Notes: generated by a model from the letters alone, not told the origin. Counted from the stretch's first letter, positions 47,678-58,700 are shown. The stretch is DNA of 64,000 bases from Effrenium voratum (GCA_963377175.1 CAUJNA010003827.1:1336646-1400645), one strand, 5' to 3'. Program-made: numbers and translations.

Positions 47678-49373
47678 CGAACTCCGAGAGATCCTCCTTT
47701 GTCGGAGGTCCTCCCGATCCAGTGCTCCCCCCTACCTCCATTGAAGCAGCAGTGTGGGGATCGACGCCTGGTTCATCATCAGTCGTTTGATCAAGGGTCT
47801 TCATGAGGTCTTCGAAGTTCTCCACGTCATTGCCTCTGATACCGACCGGTTTGGTCACCGGCGCTGCGGGCGGCCCACCTTCAGGGGTAGGAGTCGGGAC
47901 AGTGGTGGGGGCGGCCGGTTCTACCGGCGTGCCACGCCAGTATGCTATCTCGGCGTCAACATCCATGTCGTCATCCTTCTCCTCGACGGTCGGGAGCGTG
48001 GGGACGTCCTTCCTTTCACTTCCCGCTGGCTTCTTCAGCTCCTCAGCCTTCTTTTTGGCCGCCGCCGCGGCCTTGCGAGATGCCTCAGGCGTCGCGAGGC
48101 GCGGGAAGTTGCTCTCGTCCTTCCCGGGCGGAGTCAGCACAGACTTGGGCAATGGCCCCCCCCATCGGGGGGCCTTTGGCGGGTCGGCAGGCTCGGGAAC
48201 CGGTGAACTTCCCCCGGAAGTGCGGATGTTTGGCGCCCGAGCGGGAGGTGCACCCTTGGTAGCCGTAGAGCCGGGATCCGGCGACTTAGCTGGCGTGCCG
48301 CCCTTTGCGGGCACGGAAGGGACAGGGGCCTTGGGGACACTCCTAATGTCGATGGGCCCCTTCGTCTTGGCGGGCGAGGCTTTTGGTGGCGAGACGGGGC
48401 GCGTCGGTGGCGACACCACCTTCGGCGCAGGGCCTTTGGGCTCGGCCTGGCGGGCAGGGGCCTTCGCCACAGAGGGAGCCGCCGCCTGTGCGGGGGGCGT
48501 CACCTTGGATGCCGCATCAGTCATCTCCACATCATGCGACTGGCCAGAGCTGTCTGCCCCGGCGACCTTCGCTGGCGGGGCGGTGGAGTAGGTTAACGAA
48601 TCATCCCAGACCTTGGTCTGGAGAATCTTTTCGGCCTTCACCTTCGCGTCCTCGTCGGGAGGATACATGGTCTTCTTGTACAACATGCCCAACGTTTTCG
48701 CAGCATTGGTCGCACTCATGACGCGGTGTAGCGTCCACGAGATGTCCACGGCCGCGCTGGCGAGAGCCGGGAGCGCTACCACAGCTCTGTACTTGTTCGC
48801 GGGGGCGCCGGAACTGCCGACACAGTGGTCGCCCCAGAAGGCGAAATCCGCAGGAACCACTATCAAGTTCCTCTTCATCGCTGCCCTGATGAACGTCGTG
48901 ATGACGCCGAGCATGTGGGTATTTCGAGCGGGCTGAAGCCATGACGCAACCGAAATGAGGATCACCACATTCGATCCAGCTCTCCTCACGGACTCAAGCC
49001 TTTCCAGGGTGGTGTGGATGAGGGTTTGCGCGTTGCTCTTGATGACCGACACCTGCTTTTTCTCATCCCAATCGGCCAGGTCATGGAGACGGGTCGCAAA
49101 AATGCAGGTGTCATACTCCATGGCCCCCCTTCCAACCGCTTTTTCGCGGTCATGAGTGAGCCGTGTGGCCTCTTCGACCATGGTGGCGATGGGGATGTGG
49201 TAACCGCTCTCCCCGTACGGGCAGTGGAATTGGATCTTCGGGATGGATCCCTTTCGTGGTGGACCGGAGAGTGTCCAGTTGCGCACTGAACTCATCCGCC
49301 GTGATGTAAGAGCCCTTCTTGCTCTTCCCGCGCGACGCAAAGCAAAGGTCGTAGAAGACAAGCACCTGGGCAT
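47622..49373 (-). CDS. ORF X3, unknown protein (third part of ORF X block)
   Basis: The ORF begins formally at ATG 49373, but its first 40 or so codons are Arg/Ser-rich shadow of X2; the protein-like part begins near 49255. A globular domain of about 200 residues (49255-48600) follows, with alternating hydrophobic strands such as NVVILISVASW and NLIVVPADFAFW. An alpha/beta hydrolase-like fold (for example SGNH) came to mind, but no catalytic triad is convincing. Then comes a long Pro/Ala/Lys-rich, probably disordered linker (about 48560-48000), an Ala/Lys helix, and an acidic end. It stops at 47622. At the run TTTT (47651-47648) a +1 change leads smoothly into X4. Function unknown. Confidence 0.6.
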   Translation of the reverse strand: MPRCLSSTTFALRRAGRARRALTSRRMSSVRNWTLSGPPRKGSIPKIQFHCPYGESGYHIPIATMVEEATRLTHDREKAVGRGAMEYDTCIFATRLHDLADWDEKKQVSVIKSNAQTLIHTTLERLESVRRAGSNVVILISVASWLQPARNTHMLGVITTFIRAAMKRNLIVVPADFAFWGDHCVGSSGAPANKYRAVVALPALASAAVDISWTLHRVMSATNAAKTLGMLYKKTMYPPDEDAKVKAEKILQTKVWDDSLTYSTAPPAKVAGADSSGQSHDVEMTDAASKVTPPAQAAAPSVAKAPARQAEPKGPAPKVVSPPTRPVSPPKASPAKTKGPIDIRSVPKAPVPSVPAKGGTPAKSPDPGSTATKGAPPARAPNIRTSGGSSPVPEPADPPKAPRWGGPLPKSVLTPPGKDESNFPRLATPEASRKAAAAAKKKAEELKKPAGSERKDVPTLPTVEEKDDDMDVDAEIAYWRGTPVEPAAPTTVPTPTPEGGPPAAPVTKPVGIRGNDVENFEDLMKTLDQTTDDEPGVDPHTAASMEVGGSTGSGGPPTKEDLSEFDEVDPDARTFYRGRGGLR

Positions 49374-50391
49374 TGGCCTTAATCGTTGGCTCCTCCAAGT
49401 ATGTGGGAGGCCCCCAACCCGCTGCCATCGCGGCGAGGATACCGGTGACTCCGGTAGTGCTCATAGGCAGGAGGCCCTTCAACACCGACGGTATAGTCGG
49501 GACATCAGAATCAATGCATGTGAGGGCGAATTCCGGGAACACGGTCAGGATGACGTTCCTGAACATTTGGTTTCCCCAACCTATCCACTCTTTTTCGAGG
49601 GCATTCTGGTCGTATGTAGTCAGATGAGAGGTCTTAGGCCTGCTCAGGCTGGGGAGCACCTCACTCTCGGGGTTCGTGATCCACTCTTGTTTGTACTTCC
49701 CGATCATCTTGTCGATGTCAAGAAACATAGTGGACGGCGCCAGATGCTCCTCCATGATGTAACCCGAATATTTCGGGTACTCATTTTCGAGCGCAAATGG
49801 GATCGACGATCCAGCCTCTTGCACCTTCACAGCGTATGTGTTGCTGACGAGACGATGCCTGGCGAACTCCGGACTGAATCCACCAGTCTTCGTGGGGGTG
49901 CTAGGAGCAGCCAATCGCTCCAGTTCGCGCTTGGTCGCGCCAATCTCCCCGATAGCATTAGGCTGAAAGAAGGCGCGCTTCCTCCAAGAGAGCGACGGAG
50001 AGCAAGGGTTAACCTCAATGTAAGGGTTGAACCGTTGCAACTCGACGTCTCCGTTTGCGTAACACGTGGAGAACCCCTCACCACCCGTGATCAGCTCCAG
50101 GTCATGGGAGAACTTGATGGCGAGAGCAAAAATGGGTGCCCGAGCCAGCATGAGACGCCGCGTTTTATCTCCGCGGGGGTTGTCACCACTGGCAGCATCC
50201 ACAGGCAGCATGAAAGAAAGATGGGCCCATACTCCTTGGCCGTAGTGCGCCCACGGGGTGTACCCGAGCGCTTGGCTGTACACCAGCGACGTCCAAATCC
50301 CGAGTTTGTCCTCGGACTCTGAACTCACCACCTCTTCATGGGCGATGGAGGCCCAAAGGGAGAACTGGCTGAGTCCGTGTGCCCAGAGTTC
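49150..50391 (-). CDS. ORF X2, unknown protein (second part of ORF X block)
   Basis: The frame opens at 50391 and overlaps X1 by 66 bp in the -1 frame. There is no ATG until about 40 codons after the GTG at 50331, so it is unlikely to be a free-standing gene and probably continues X1. The protein-like part runs from about 50382 to 49255. It is aromatic-rich and globular (WTSLVY, WAHYGQGVWAHL, GWGNQMFRN), without recognisable motifs or clear membrane helices. After about 49255 the frame turns into His/Arg/Pro-rich shadow sequence until the stop at 49150, while the X3 frame takes over with ordinary-looking protein. X1 and X3 are in the same frame, so X2 is bracketed by a -1 and a +1 change. Confidence 0.55.
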   Translation of the reverse strand, partial: ELWAHGLSQFSLWASIAHEEVVSSESEDKLGIWTSLVYSQALGYTPWAHYGQGVWAHLSFMLPVDAASGDNPRGDKTRRLMLARAPIFALAIKFSHDLELITGGEGFSTCYANGDVELQRFNPYIEVNPCSPSLSWRKRAFFQPNAIGEIGATKRELERLAAPSTPTKTGGFSPEFARHRLVSNTYAVKVQEAGSSIPFALENEYPKYSGYIMEEHLAPSTMFLDIDKMIGKYKQEWITNPESEVLPSLSRPKTSHLTTYDQNALEKEWIGWGNQMFRNVILTVFPEFALTCIDSDVPTIPSVLKGLLPMSTTGVTGILAAMAAGWGPPTYLEEPTIKANAQVLVFYDLCFASRGKSKKGSYITADEFSAQLDTLRSTTKGIHPEDPIPLPVRGERLPHPHRHHGRRGHTAHS

Positions 50392-51512
50392 TCAATGCTC
50401 CCCTGTTGCCATTGGTTCCAATTCGGGGACTCGGCATCAATGACGGACGAGAGAGAGGGTACGATCCAATATCCCTCGCCTGCCGTGATGCCGTAGTCAT
50501 GGGCCACGTTGGTCACCCCGGGGGTGGCGAGCCTCTCAACCTTGTTCCACAGGAAGAACTGGTCAAGCACGGTTGCGACCTTCAGTTCAGAGGTCATGTG
50601 CTCCGCAAATGCTCCAAACCCGCCGTAGGCCTCCATGGATGGCAGATGGTCGATCGATCTGCTGGTGGTCCTATCCTGACACATGTCGATAATCTCCTCC
50701 AAGGTTCTATCCTTAATGAGGGAGATGCCATCAACAACGATCTCTGGGGGAACGAACATAGCAAGAGGGCGCATTTGTAGCCACTTTCTCACCATGGAGG
50801 GCTCGTACTGAGTGAAGCTGCTGATGCCTCCCGTGTGTTGGGAACGGCGCGGATCACCCATGTCATAGCAGTCGGTTGTGAAGCCGACATAGCTCCGGTA
50901 CTGGTTCTGCTTGACCGCCGAGTACTCAGTCCTCCAGTTCTTCTTCAACTCTCCGTCGGCGTTCGTGATGGACGAAGACCACCCTCCTCCGGACGGTCGA
51001 CAGCAGGGGTGTACTGCCGGGTCGACATCCCTCGTCTCATCGAGCCCGAGCGGCGCAATGTGGGCGTGAGGGAGGTAGTGGGTGGCAGAGCCACGGATGG
51101 GGATCGCATCGCACAGGATTGCCGCAGCGGTCAGGGCATTGTGCTCAGTGGCGATGAAACCAGAGTCCTTGAGTAGGGCGATTATGTTGGCCGCCCTTCC
51201 TCTTCGGTAATTCAGGATCTTAGTCCTAACATCCGCGGGAAAGGAATCATAGCCCTCACATTTGACGAGACCATTGATCATGGTCTCCACCTGCTCTCCG
51301 GTGATCACATCGCTCAAACGGGCAGCCTTTAAAGCCGCGCGACCGTTGAGCTTGGAAACCCAGCTGTTGAAGCTGTTCTGCATGATGTTGGCCACGGCTT
51401 TTACGCGGCCGGTGACGGGGTAGGGGAACCGCAGCGAAGATGCGCTGGAAGGTGTGGGGAGGCTTTTCTCAGCCCCAGCCCTGGTGATCGATCCGCTTTC
51501 CGCGGAAGCCAT
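50325..51512 (-). CDS. ORF X1, unknown protein (first part of ORF X block)
   Basis: The ATG at 51512 starts 395 codons; the frame is open further upstream to a GTG at 51641, but the reading before the ATG is Pro/His-rich and does not look like protein. After a Ser/Ala-rich start, the product is globular-looking, with many aromatic and charged residues and no signal peptide or clear membrane segment. I do not recognise a family. The end reads unnaturally after about 50384, while the -1 frame there continues as ordinary-looking protein (X2). A one-base deficit in the GGG run at 50382-50384 would explain this. It lies 540 bp after pol on the same strand and is the first of four overlapping pieces. 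A structural (capsid-like) role is possible but is only a guess from position. Confidence 0.6.
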   Translation of the reverse strand: MASAESGSITRAGAEKSLPTPSSASSLRFPYPVTGRVKAVANIMQNSFNSWVSKLNGRAALKAARLSDVITGEQVETMINGLVKCEGYDSFPADVRTKILNYRRGRAANIIALLKDSGFIATEHNALTAAAILCDAIPIRGSATHYLPHAHIAPLGLDETRDVDPAVHPCCRPSGGGWSSSITNADGELKKNWRTEYSAVKQNQYRSYVGFTTDCYDMGDPRRSQHTGGISSFTQYEPSMVRKWLQMRPLAMFVPPEIVVDGISLIKDRTLEEIIDMCQDRTTSRSIDHLPSMEAYGGFGAFAEHMTSELKVATVLDQFFLWNKVERLATPGVTNVAHDYGITAGEGYWIVPSLSSVIDAESPNWNQWQQGSIENSGHTDSASSPFGPPSPMKRW

Positions 51513-52052
51513 ATCACAGAACCCGCGTAGAATTAGCGGAGGTGGGAAGTGGTCCAAGGCAGCCGCCGGCGGCGGTGCAGGAGGGCGATGGAGATCGCCA
51601 GTGGTCGCACAGCAGCGGTGCGTGAAGGTGGTGAAGATCACCAGCAGCCGATCGGCTGTCGAGGCCGGGGTGGAAAGTCCGTCTAGGACACGTCACCCGG
51701 GCCAGGGAATGTCGCAGCAGCGGCCCAAAGCGCGAGGCGGGGCGGCTATGTGCAACACTCAGGCTCTCGCAAATAGTGAAAATAGAGGAGCTCAATTGGA
51801 TTTAGAGATGAATCGTTCACAATCTCAAGATCGACAATACCATCAAGAATAAACAAAGGTCAAAGCCCCGAGTGTAGGGGAGTCCCATATGGTCTTGAAG
51901 TGGTCGGAAATGTGCATTGCTTGCCGATGTAGACTTCCGAGGAAGTCGTGCTCAGCTGAGAGAGCCAAAAAGCGACATGTAAACGCTTATGAGCATCCCA
52001 CACTGCATGGCGAGCAACAAGAGAGCACAGGTTCTACAGAGATCGAACACAT
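51513..52052 (-). other. Spacer between pol and ORF X
   Basis: About 540 bp lie between the pol stop and the first ATG of ORF X. I see no long ORF, no tRNA and no obvious LTR. The part near ORF X is GC-rich with a GCCGCCGGCGGCGG palindromic stretch near 51562-51577. If ORF X belongs to the same transcript, this region should hold whatever allows its translation (splice acceptor, internal entry or a separate promoter). No such signal is recognisable by eye. Confidence 0.5.
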
Positions 52053-52730
52053 TCAACCGAAAATTTCATCGAAAATTCTTTCCCAGGCAACATCGTGAAA
52101 AGAGAAGTTGTTCCTCCCGTTTCGAAGCGATATAGAGCAGGGTACACAGCGCAATCGATCATTAGTCCGTTTGTTCACGGCAACAGTAATGACGGTGGCG
52201 TGACCGTAAGCTCCAACCTGGCAACTGCAGAGATTAAATCTGTATAGGTCATGGTCATCAATAAATTGGCGGATTTTCTGAACGCAGAGTCCGGGTAGGT
52301 CGCCACCAAATCCGATAACAATGTCAAATTCGTGATGTATAGCACTCAGGGCAAAGGCAAGAGAAGAGGCAGTAAGTGCGTCGCACTTCTGTCGAAACCT
52401 CCTGATCTTGGACCAATCCCTTTTGCAGGAATCCGGGCATGAAGGAAAAATATTGAATACGGCAAAATTATCTCTTTTTCCTTTTAATCCGGGATACGTA
52501 GAGATCCCTCCGGTGCTTCCATCATCGAGATCGATTTTTACGACTCTGTGCCCGCACTGAGGGGGCAGGAGTGGTAACACAGATGAATCAATGACAACGG
52601 TCAGGTTGTCATTCTCAGACGCCCTAATCTCGGTGATTGAAATCCTGCAATCCGAGATGTTGGCGTCATTGATGAAGGAGTTGAACTTAGAGTCATGATC
52701 GGATTCAACGCGAACCCCCCTGATTGGTGG
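52053..52730 (-). other. C-terminal extension of Pol, possibly a second degenerate methyltransferase-like fold
   Basis: About 220 residues follow the RNase H domain, past the usual end of copia Pol. Segments reading HRVVKIDLDDG, FPSCPDSC, FDIVIGFGGDLP and CQVGAYGHATVITVAVN occur in the order expected for the SAM-site, PC, ENP and C-x-G/T-x-I-x-T-N blocks of a C5-MTase-like fold. None of the catalytic motifs is intact. This could also be an unrelated domain; I do not assign a function. Confidence 0.3.
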
Positions 52731-55700
52731 AAGAGCAGGAGCAGCAGGGGGAATATGCACGGGTTGGGTGGGATGGGAGAGATATGATTGCAGAAACCCC
52801 TGCTTGAACATCCCAAGGGTGTGGAGATTTTTGCTCCATACGATCTTGTCAACGCACGCCTTTGTGAGGATGTCGGCTCCCTGATAGTCCGAAGGGCATG
52901 CAACGAAGCGGAATATCTTGTCGTTGTATCGCTCATTGAGCCATGCGATATCAACCCGTTGGGTACGCGACATGTATCGCATGTTCGGGTTATTGCCCGT
53001 GACGATAATTCTGCACGCGGCTTCATTGTCCTCAAGGACGCTGATGGGTTGTGGGATCGAAGCGTCATATTTGATTTTGCACTTACACACGATTGAGTCC
53101 GAGGAGCCGCGACCGATGGCAAAGTGCCAGAGAGCGGCGAGCATCATGGCCTCTTTGGAAATGCCGTGATCAAGGGCGACAATTTCGGCCTCGGGAGTAG
53201 ACTTCGATACGGAAGTTTGCTTCTTGCTCACGGCGGTGATGGGCATGTAGGTGCGGGGGCCAACGAGGCACACAAGGACCCCGGATGTGCTTTTTGCGTC
53301 GGTGCGATCGCCGGCGAGGTCAGCATCGCAGTAGGTGACGACTTCGATCATATCAGATCGATCGCCAACCCATCCATAGAGGTGCAACTCAATGGTGGAG
53401 TTAATGTACGACACGAGCCTGTGAAGCTTCTTGTCGCACAATTGGTTCCACTTTGTGATTCTGCTGGCAAGCGCTTGCACTGGTCGGATTAAATCATAAC
53501 GGCCCATACGAGCACCATATAAGATTTTCATTAGGACTTGTGCAGCTGCGTCGCCTAGGACGCCGGGCTTGGCAGAGATGACCTCGATGTCTTCTTTTTG
53601 ATCAACAAGCCTGTCAAACTCCGGGTTTACCGGGTTCTCGTCAAACTCAGGCTTGCTCTCGTCGAGGAACGGGGTCTCGACAGTCTGAAGGGCCTTTGGA
53701 AATTTTGACTGGCACAGTTCGAGGTAACGCTCAACACATGCTTGCATGAAGCAAGATTCGTTGTACTTGATGAGGTTGATCTTGGCTCTGCCGCGACATG
53801 CGTCGGCAGCAGGCCTTCGGTCTGGCCCGAAACGCATCTCCGGTATAGGCTTCGAGGGAGGATGTCCGACCGTCCAGGCAGTTCTCGGATCGAAGGGCCC
53901 ATCAACGGTGGCAGATCTGAACTCGTGCTCGCAGCCGAGATACCTCTTGAGAGGACGAGGCTCCTCCATATTGATAACGGAACCTATGAGTCTCCACCCT
54001 TCGGCGAGGTTAGCCGATGGGCCACTTTGCTTGAAATCGTCAACATAGACAACGAGAAAGGTCTCAAGTGCGGGGTGACGAAAAACACTGGGCCAGTCGG
54101 GAATGGGCACAAATCCAACCTTTTTAAGTTGGGTCTCGCAGTGCTGTTCCCAAAAGCCTCCAGCGTCGGGGTGTCCATAGAGAGCAAGAACAAGGGGGCA
54201 TACGGGGTCTTGCATGCCCTCCCAATCCTTTGGCCATTGGTCACGGGGAAGGCGTATCCATGTCTTGGTTCCGCCGAGCAACGCCTGTGTATATGCGGAT
54301 TCCCCGTCACTGACTTCAAGCGAGTTTCCTGGCAAAAGTCCGTACGAATCAGCAACCTTTCCCGCCGCCATGGTGGCAGGGCACGAAGTGATTTCGGAAA
54401 ACAGAGCCCAGGCATTGGACTCATCCCTAACGTGACATCCCTCGAAGACAACACGGCCCTTGAACTTCCTGTTCGGATCATCCTCAGCAAGTTCGTGATT
54501 CTTTTCGACGCATATGTCAAAAATGCGACCGACGTGAACTTTGGTCCCTTCTCGTTTTGCCTCAGCAGCGACGTCACGCCACTCACGCACCCTGGATTGG
54601 TCCCAACAGCCAAGATCCCTGAGCTTCTTCCACTCTTTTTCTAGGGCGGCGAAGGCCTTGGGGTCGAGCTTCGCCTCCTTTCGAGGCACAGGGCGAGCGA
54701 CACAGGCACTGAACGGAGGGAGCCCGAGGAATGGACTGTGACCGGACCCATCGGCCCCACGAGGCATGGCAAACCACTCGGTGTTTCCGGTGGAGGACCA
54801 CACATGTGATGGGAAAGTAGCGGATGCAGCGGGGGCACCTTTGTCGGTGCTACCGAATCCTTGCCCCCCTCTTTCGGTGGCACGCGGCTTCTGCACGCAT
54901 ATAACGGGCTCAAGAATAGAGACGCGCTCAAGAATGAGTTGCGCGATTTTATCTCCCTTCTTGATGAGGAAGTCACTGTTCGAATGGTTGAAGATTACGA
55001 CTTTGACCTCCCCGGTATAGTCGGGGTCGATGACGCCGGCACCGATGTCAATCATGTGCTTGGCAGCAAGGCCAGAGCGGGGGGCTATTCTCCCGTATAC
55101 TCCCTCGGGAATGGTGATGGCCAAGCCAGTCCCGATGGTGGCTTTGTCGCCAGCGGGGACTATGTGATCATCGGCCGATTGAAAATCCAGACCAACACTT
55201 TCAGGAGTCCCGCGATTCGGGATAGCGATCCCTTCCCGAAGAGGATGGATATAGAGCGCATGGGGGTCTCTTTTCCAAGCAGCGCGGTTGTTGGGCTCGG
55301 CGACCGCGACGGGAATCGTTGATCTCTCAGTCCTCCCTCTGTACCAGGATTTGATGATCGTCTGGCACATCTGCTTTGGGTAGAGGGCAGTGAGCGGAGT
55401 GAGGGACCCCTCAATTCTGGCGTGCGCGAACCCCTTTTCATGATGACACGTTCGGCCCCCGAGCGCGGCGGCGAGGTCGGGAGAGTTCGTAGCGATTCTC
55501 CACTGCTTCCGGATGGGCGTTCCGTTCTTGTCCTTCATTCCGAAGTCGCATCCGTCAATATTGACAGTGAGAATCTCAGGATCGTTAAGAAACTTCTTCA
55601 TGAAAGGTTGGGACCATCCAAGGCAATGACGTGGCCACTCATAGGCAATTCGTCCACCACCCTTCCGCACTTCATGAGAAACTCGAATGAAGGCCGCGAA

Positions 55701-58700
55701 CATGATTTGGGACTGTCTTCGAGCGTCGTTAAGCTCGGCGGCGAACTCGGGTCCGTACTGAGAAAGGTTGACGTATTGCCAAGTACTCCAAGGTCCACAG
55801 GGAATAGAGGACCAAAGATCGCATTTAGGATTCTTCCTAACGATCTCGATAAGCCTCTTAACGTCCTTGCCCTTGAGGATATCAAAGGAGCCCTTGTGCA
55901 CGCGAATGGCATCTCCACCAAATTCAAACATAGTGGCGGAAAGTGCGGAATCGGCTTCGCATGCAAATTCAATTAAAAGTGATTTGTTGGAGGTGGCCGG
56001 CGCGCCAGGGTGATCGTCGCTAGGCTTGGAGCGAGACTTCTCAACCTCAAGCTCCCTCTCAGTGCTGACATAGATCCTTCGCGCGGTGAGCGACATGGCT
56101 CGCCAATCATCGGACGAGATGGAGTTGGGCTTCCCCGTCCCGGTGTAGGGACGTTCTTTGCGTTTGGAGGACTGAGGATAATCAATGTCCTCCTTACTTC
56201 CCGGTAATACATTTTCGCAGAGCGGCTTCTTGGGAGAGGGACGCCTCCTTTTGGGCGCGCACCCCTTGTCAAAGAGGATGGTAACCCCGGTCCAGAACTT
56301 GTGTGTTCTAACCCGATGGCCGCTGGCATACACATCACGGGAGTCGCGATAGACCTCATCTCTGGAGTCGAGGAAGTTGCAATGAGTGATCCTGATGTCG
56401 TCGAGATCAGCTTGGACCGGCCCCCCTGAAGGCAGAGGACGGGTGTCGTCTCCAAAGAAGTCCTTTCTCGCCTCGACGTGGTATCGATGCCAGGACCTTT
56501 CTTCTTCAAAGCGCACCCAGTAGTCATCCCTTTTGTCAGGGAAAGATCCATCCGAGACGTGACGATCTATGAGGCCAGTCTCAGGAACATTGTCAGAGCC
56601 ATCATTCTGTCGCCGATTTTGACGATCATCCTCATCGTCCCCATGGTCAAAGCGCCCCTCGTCAAAGCTGAAGGACTCGTCTTCACGGGACAGAATTTTT
56701 CCGCTGAGGTGATCAGGGTCTGACAGGCGATCATGCTTGTATGATGCAATTTCTCGGGTACGAGCCTCATATGCTTTTAGCAGAGGAAAAACGAACGGCT
56801 CTTCAGTATCGTGGTAGATCTGTTTCACTTGGTGGATACTGGGTCGAACAACTCCAGCCTGAAAATGCTCGAGGTCAGCAACATAGTAGTCGCCTTTCCA
56901 TTTCCCTCCGGGTTCGAACCGATAACCAAGGAAAACACCAGGTTTTGCTACAGGGGCGAACTTGGGAGCCTTATAGTGATCGTGTTCTTCGCCGGGAACA
57001 GCGGGAGCGATACTAGATTCTTCCTCAGCGAATTCAGCGAGGGGGTCGTAGTCACAGTCGCGCAGAGCTTCCTCGATTTCTTCTGCTGACATGGGTTCAT
57101 AGTCATCATCAGAAAGAGGTGCGTCTTCCCTTGAGGTTTCGCCCCATTTCTCGAGAGCGTGGACGTCGACCTGAAAATAGGTTTCGCCAATCCAATCTTG
57201 CGATTGATCATCTCTAGGATCACTCAGGTTTCTCCACGTGGTTGACTGAATAGAGTCATTTTCACCGTTGAGATATTTAATGATGGTGAGAGTTTCGTCA
57301 GCGAGGAATTCAACGTCGATCGGGCAGTTGGAGCCCCTTGGATCGAAGAGCTTCTTTCTAGGTGTCCGGTGTATACGGATAACACACTCGTTCTCTTCGT
57401 CTTTGCTCCAATAGTCATCGTCGGCAGGCTTATTTTGATCTTCGGGGGCGTTTTTGATCCCCCCCTTTTCAACACGACGCGGTTTGGGGGCGACGGGGAA
57501 GAAATCAACCAAGCAACCGAAGGGAAGAAGCTTGCCATTGAAAGGAAGGGGGGCGTGTCTTTTAGACCACGCGCTTCCACCTCCCCGATTCTCGATGTTC
57601 CTAGCGACGGCAAAGTACTTTGTTGCGTAGGGCCACCATCGGGCTTCTAACCCGGCTTGGCGTAAGAGCACACGTGCACCATGAAGGACTAATTTGACTT
57701 TGTTCTCAATGATGCCGTTGGTTTTTGGCATTCCCGGAGTAGACCATTCATGTATCCAGCGCAGTTCTTTGCAAGCACTGACAAGTTCTTTAGCTTGATC
57801 AGTGTGCATCATCTTGATGTCATTTTGAGGCCCTGCGAAGCGGTTGAAGGCGTCGACGGTGTTAGCGTCAGAGCGGTTCATGACAGGCATGACATCGATC
57901 CACGAAGTGGCGAGATCATAGAAAACGATGGCGTCGGCCTCGCCGTTGATGCCCCTGTCACGTAGCCCTCGCAGAACCATCGTGTCGGCGGTGACTAAGT
58001 CGCCAAAGTCTTCGGCTCCATGACCAGCCGCGCCCTTCTTCCGGAACAGCCTAACATTCTCCATCTTGGCACGCTGGCAATGCGAGCAAAAAGGGTTCTT
58101 GGGAAGATGAGTCATCATGTGGCGGAGGGTCAAGGCGTCAGCTCTCCAGTCATCGGCGCTACGCAGGGGGCCGTGGCCTTCAAGTTCGACGGTTTCCTCA
58201 ATTGGATCAGAGGCAGGAGGATCAGGGTCGGGTGGGCCAGGATGGCCTTCGGGTACAGAAGGTATGTCCTCTGTTCCCTCTTGGATGACATCCCCGGAAA
58301 GAGCTGAAGGAGCGGGAACAGCAGGGATGTTAGGGTACTGATTGGCCACCGGAGAACTGAAGTTACAACGTGAGGCAGGCAAGTACGGGACGTTGTTCAG
58401 CACGTCGAGCACGATTTCCTTGCCATCAGGTCCTTGAAGGACGGGAAGCTCACCTGCGGGCCAGGTGAATGTATAACCTTGCTCCATACAGCGTTTGCCA
58501 ATAGAGATAAGCGAAGGCGTGTTCTGCATGACGTGGGCATCAATCACCTCGTCAATGTCCTGCATATCAGCAGCAATGCTTCCGAGGGTCGACGCCGTAC
58601 CGTTGGCGGTCTGCAGGGCATGGGTGCGTCCGGTTTTCCTCACCAGACTCTGCTCTCCGGCACTAAGTTCGTTCAGTCCAACAAGGTCGATGGGGCAGCC

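Noticed and set aside
44396..47806. Long plus-strand ORFs opposite X3 and X4 (for example 46637-47806 and 45212-46078)
   Set aside because: They are antisense shadows of a GC-rich coding frame; no motifs, and X4 is much longer and has recognisable features.
49243..50322. Plus-strand ORF of 359 codons opposite X2
   Set aside because: Antisense shadow: Arg/Leu-rich with no domain, while the minus strand reads as ordinary protein.
51530..51720. Weak similarity (GGAGATC, GATCA-x-CAGCAGC, GGTGCGGGAGGG-like blocks) between the sequence before X1 and the sequence after X4 at about 42000-42120, as if a pair of terminal repeats
   Set aside because: Blocks are short and GC-rich, spacing is not kept, and an LTR relation would need much higher identity.
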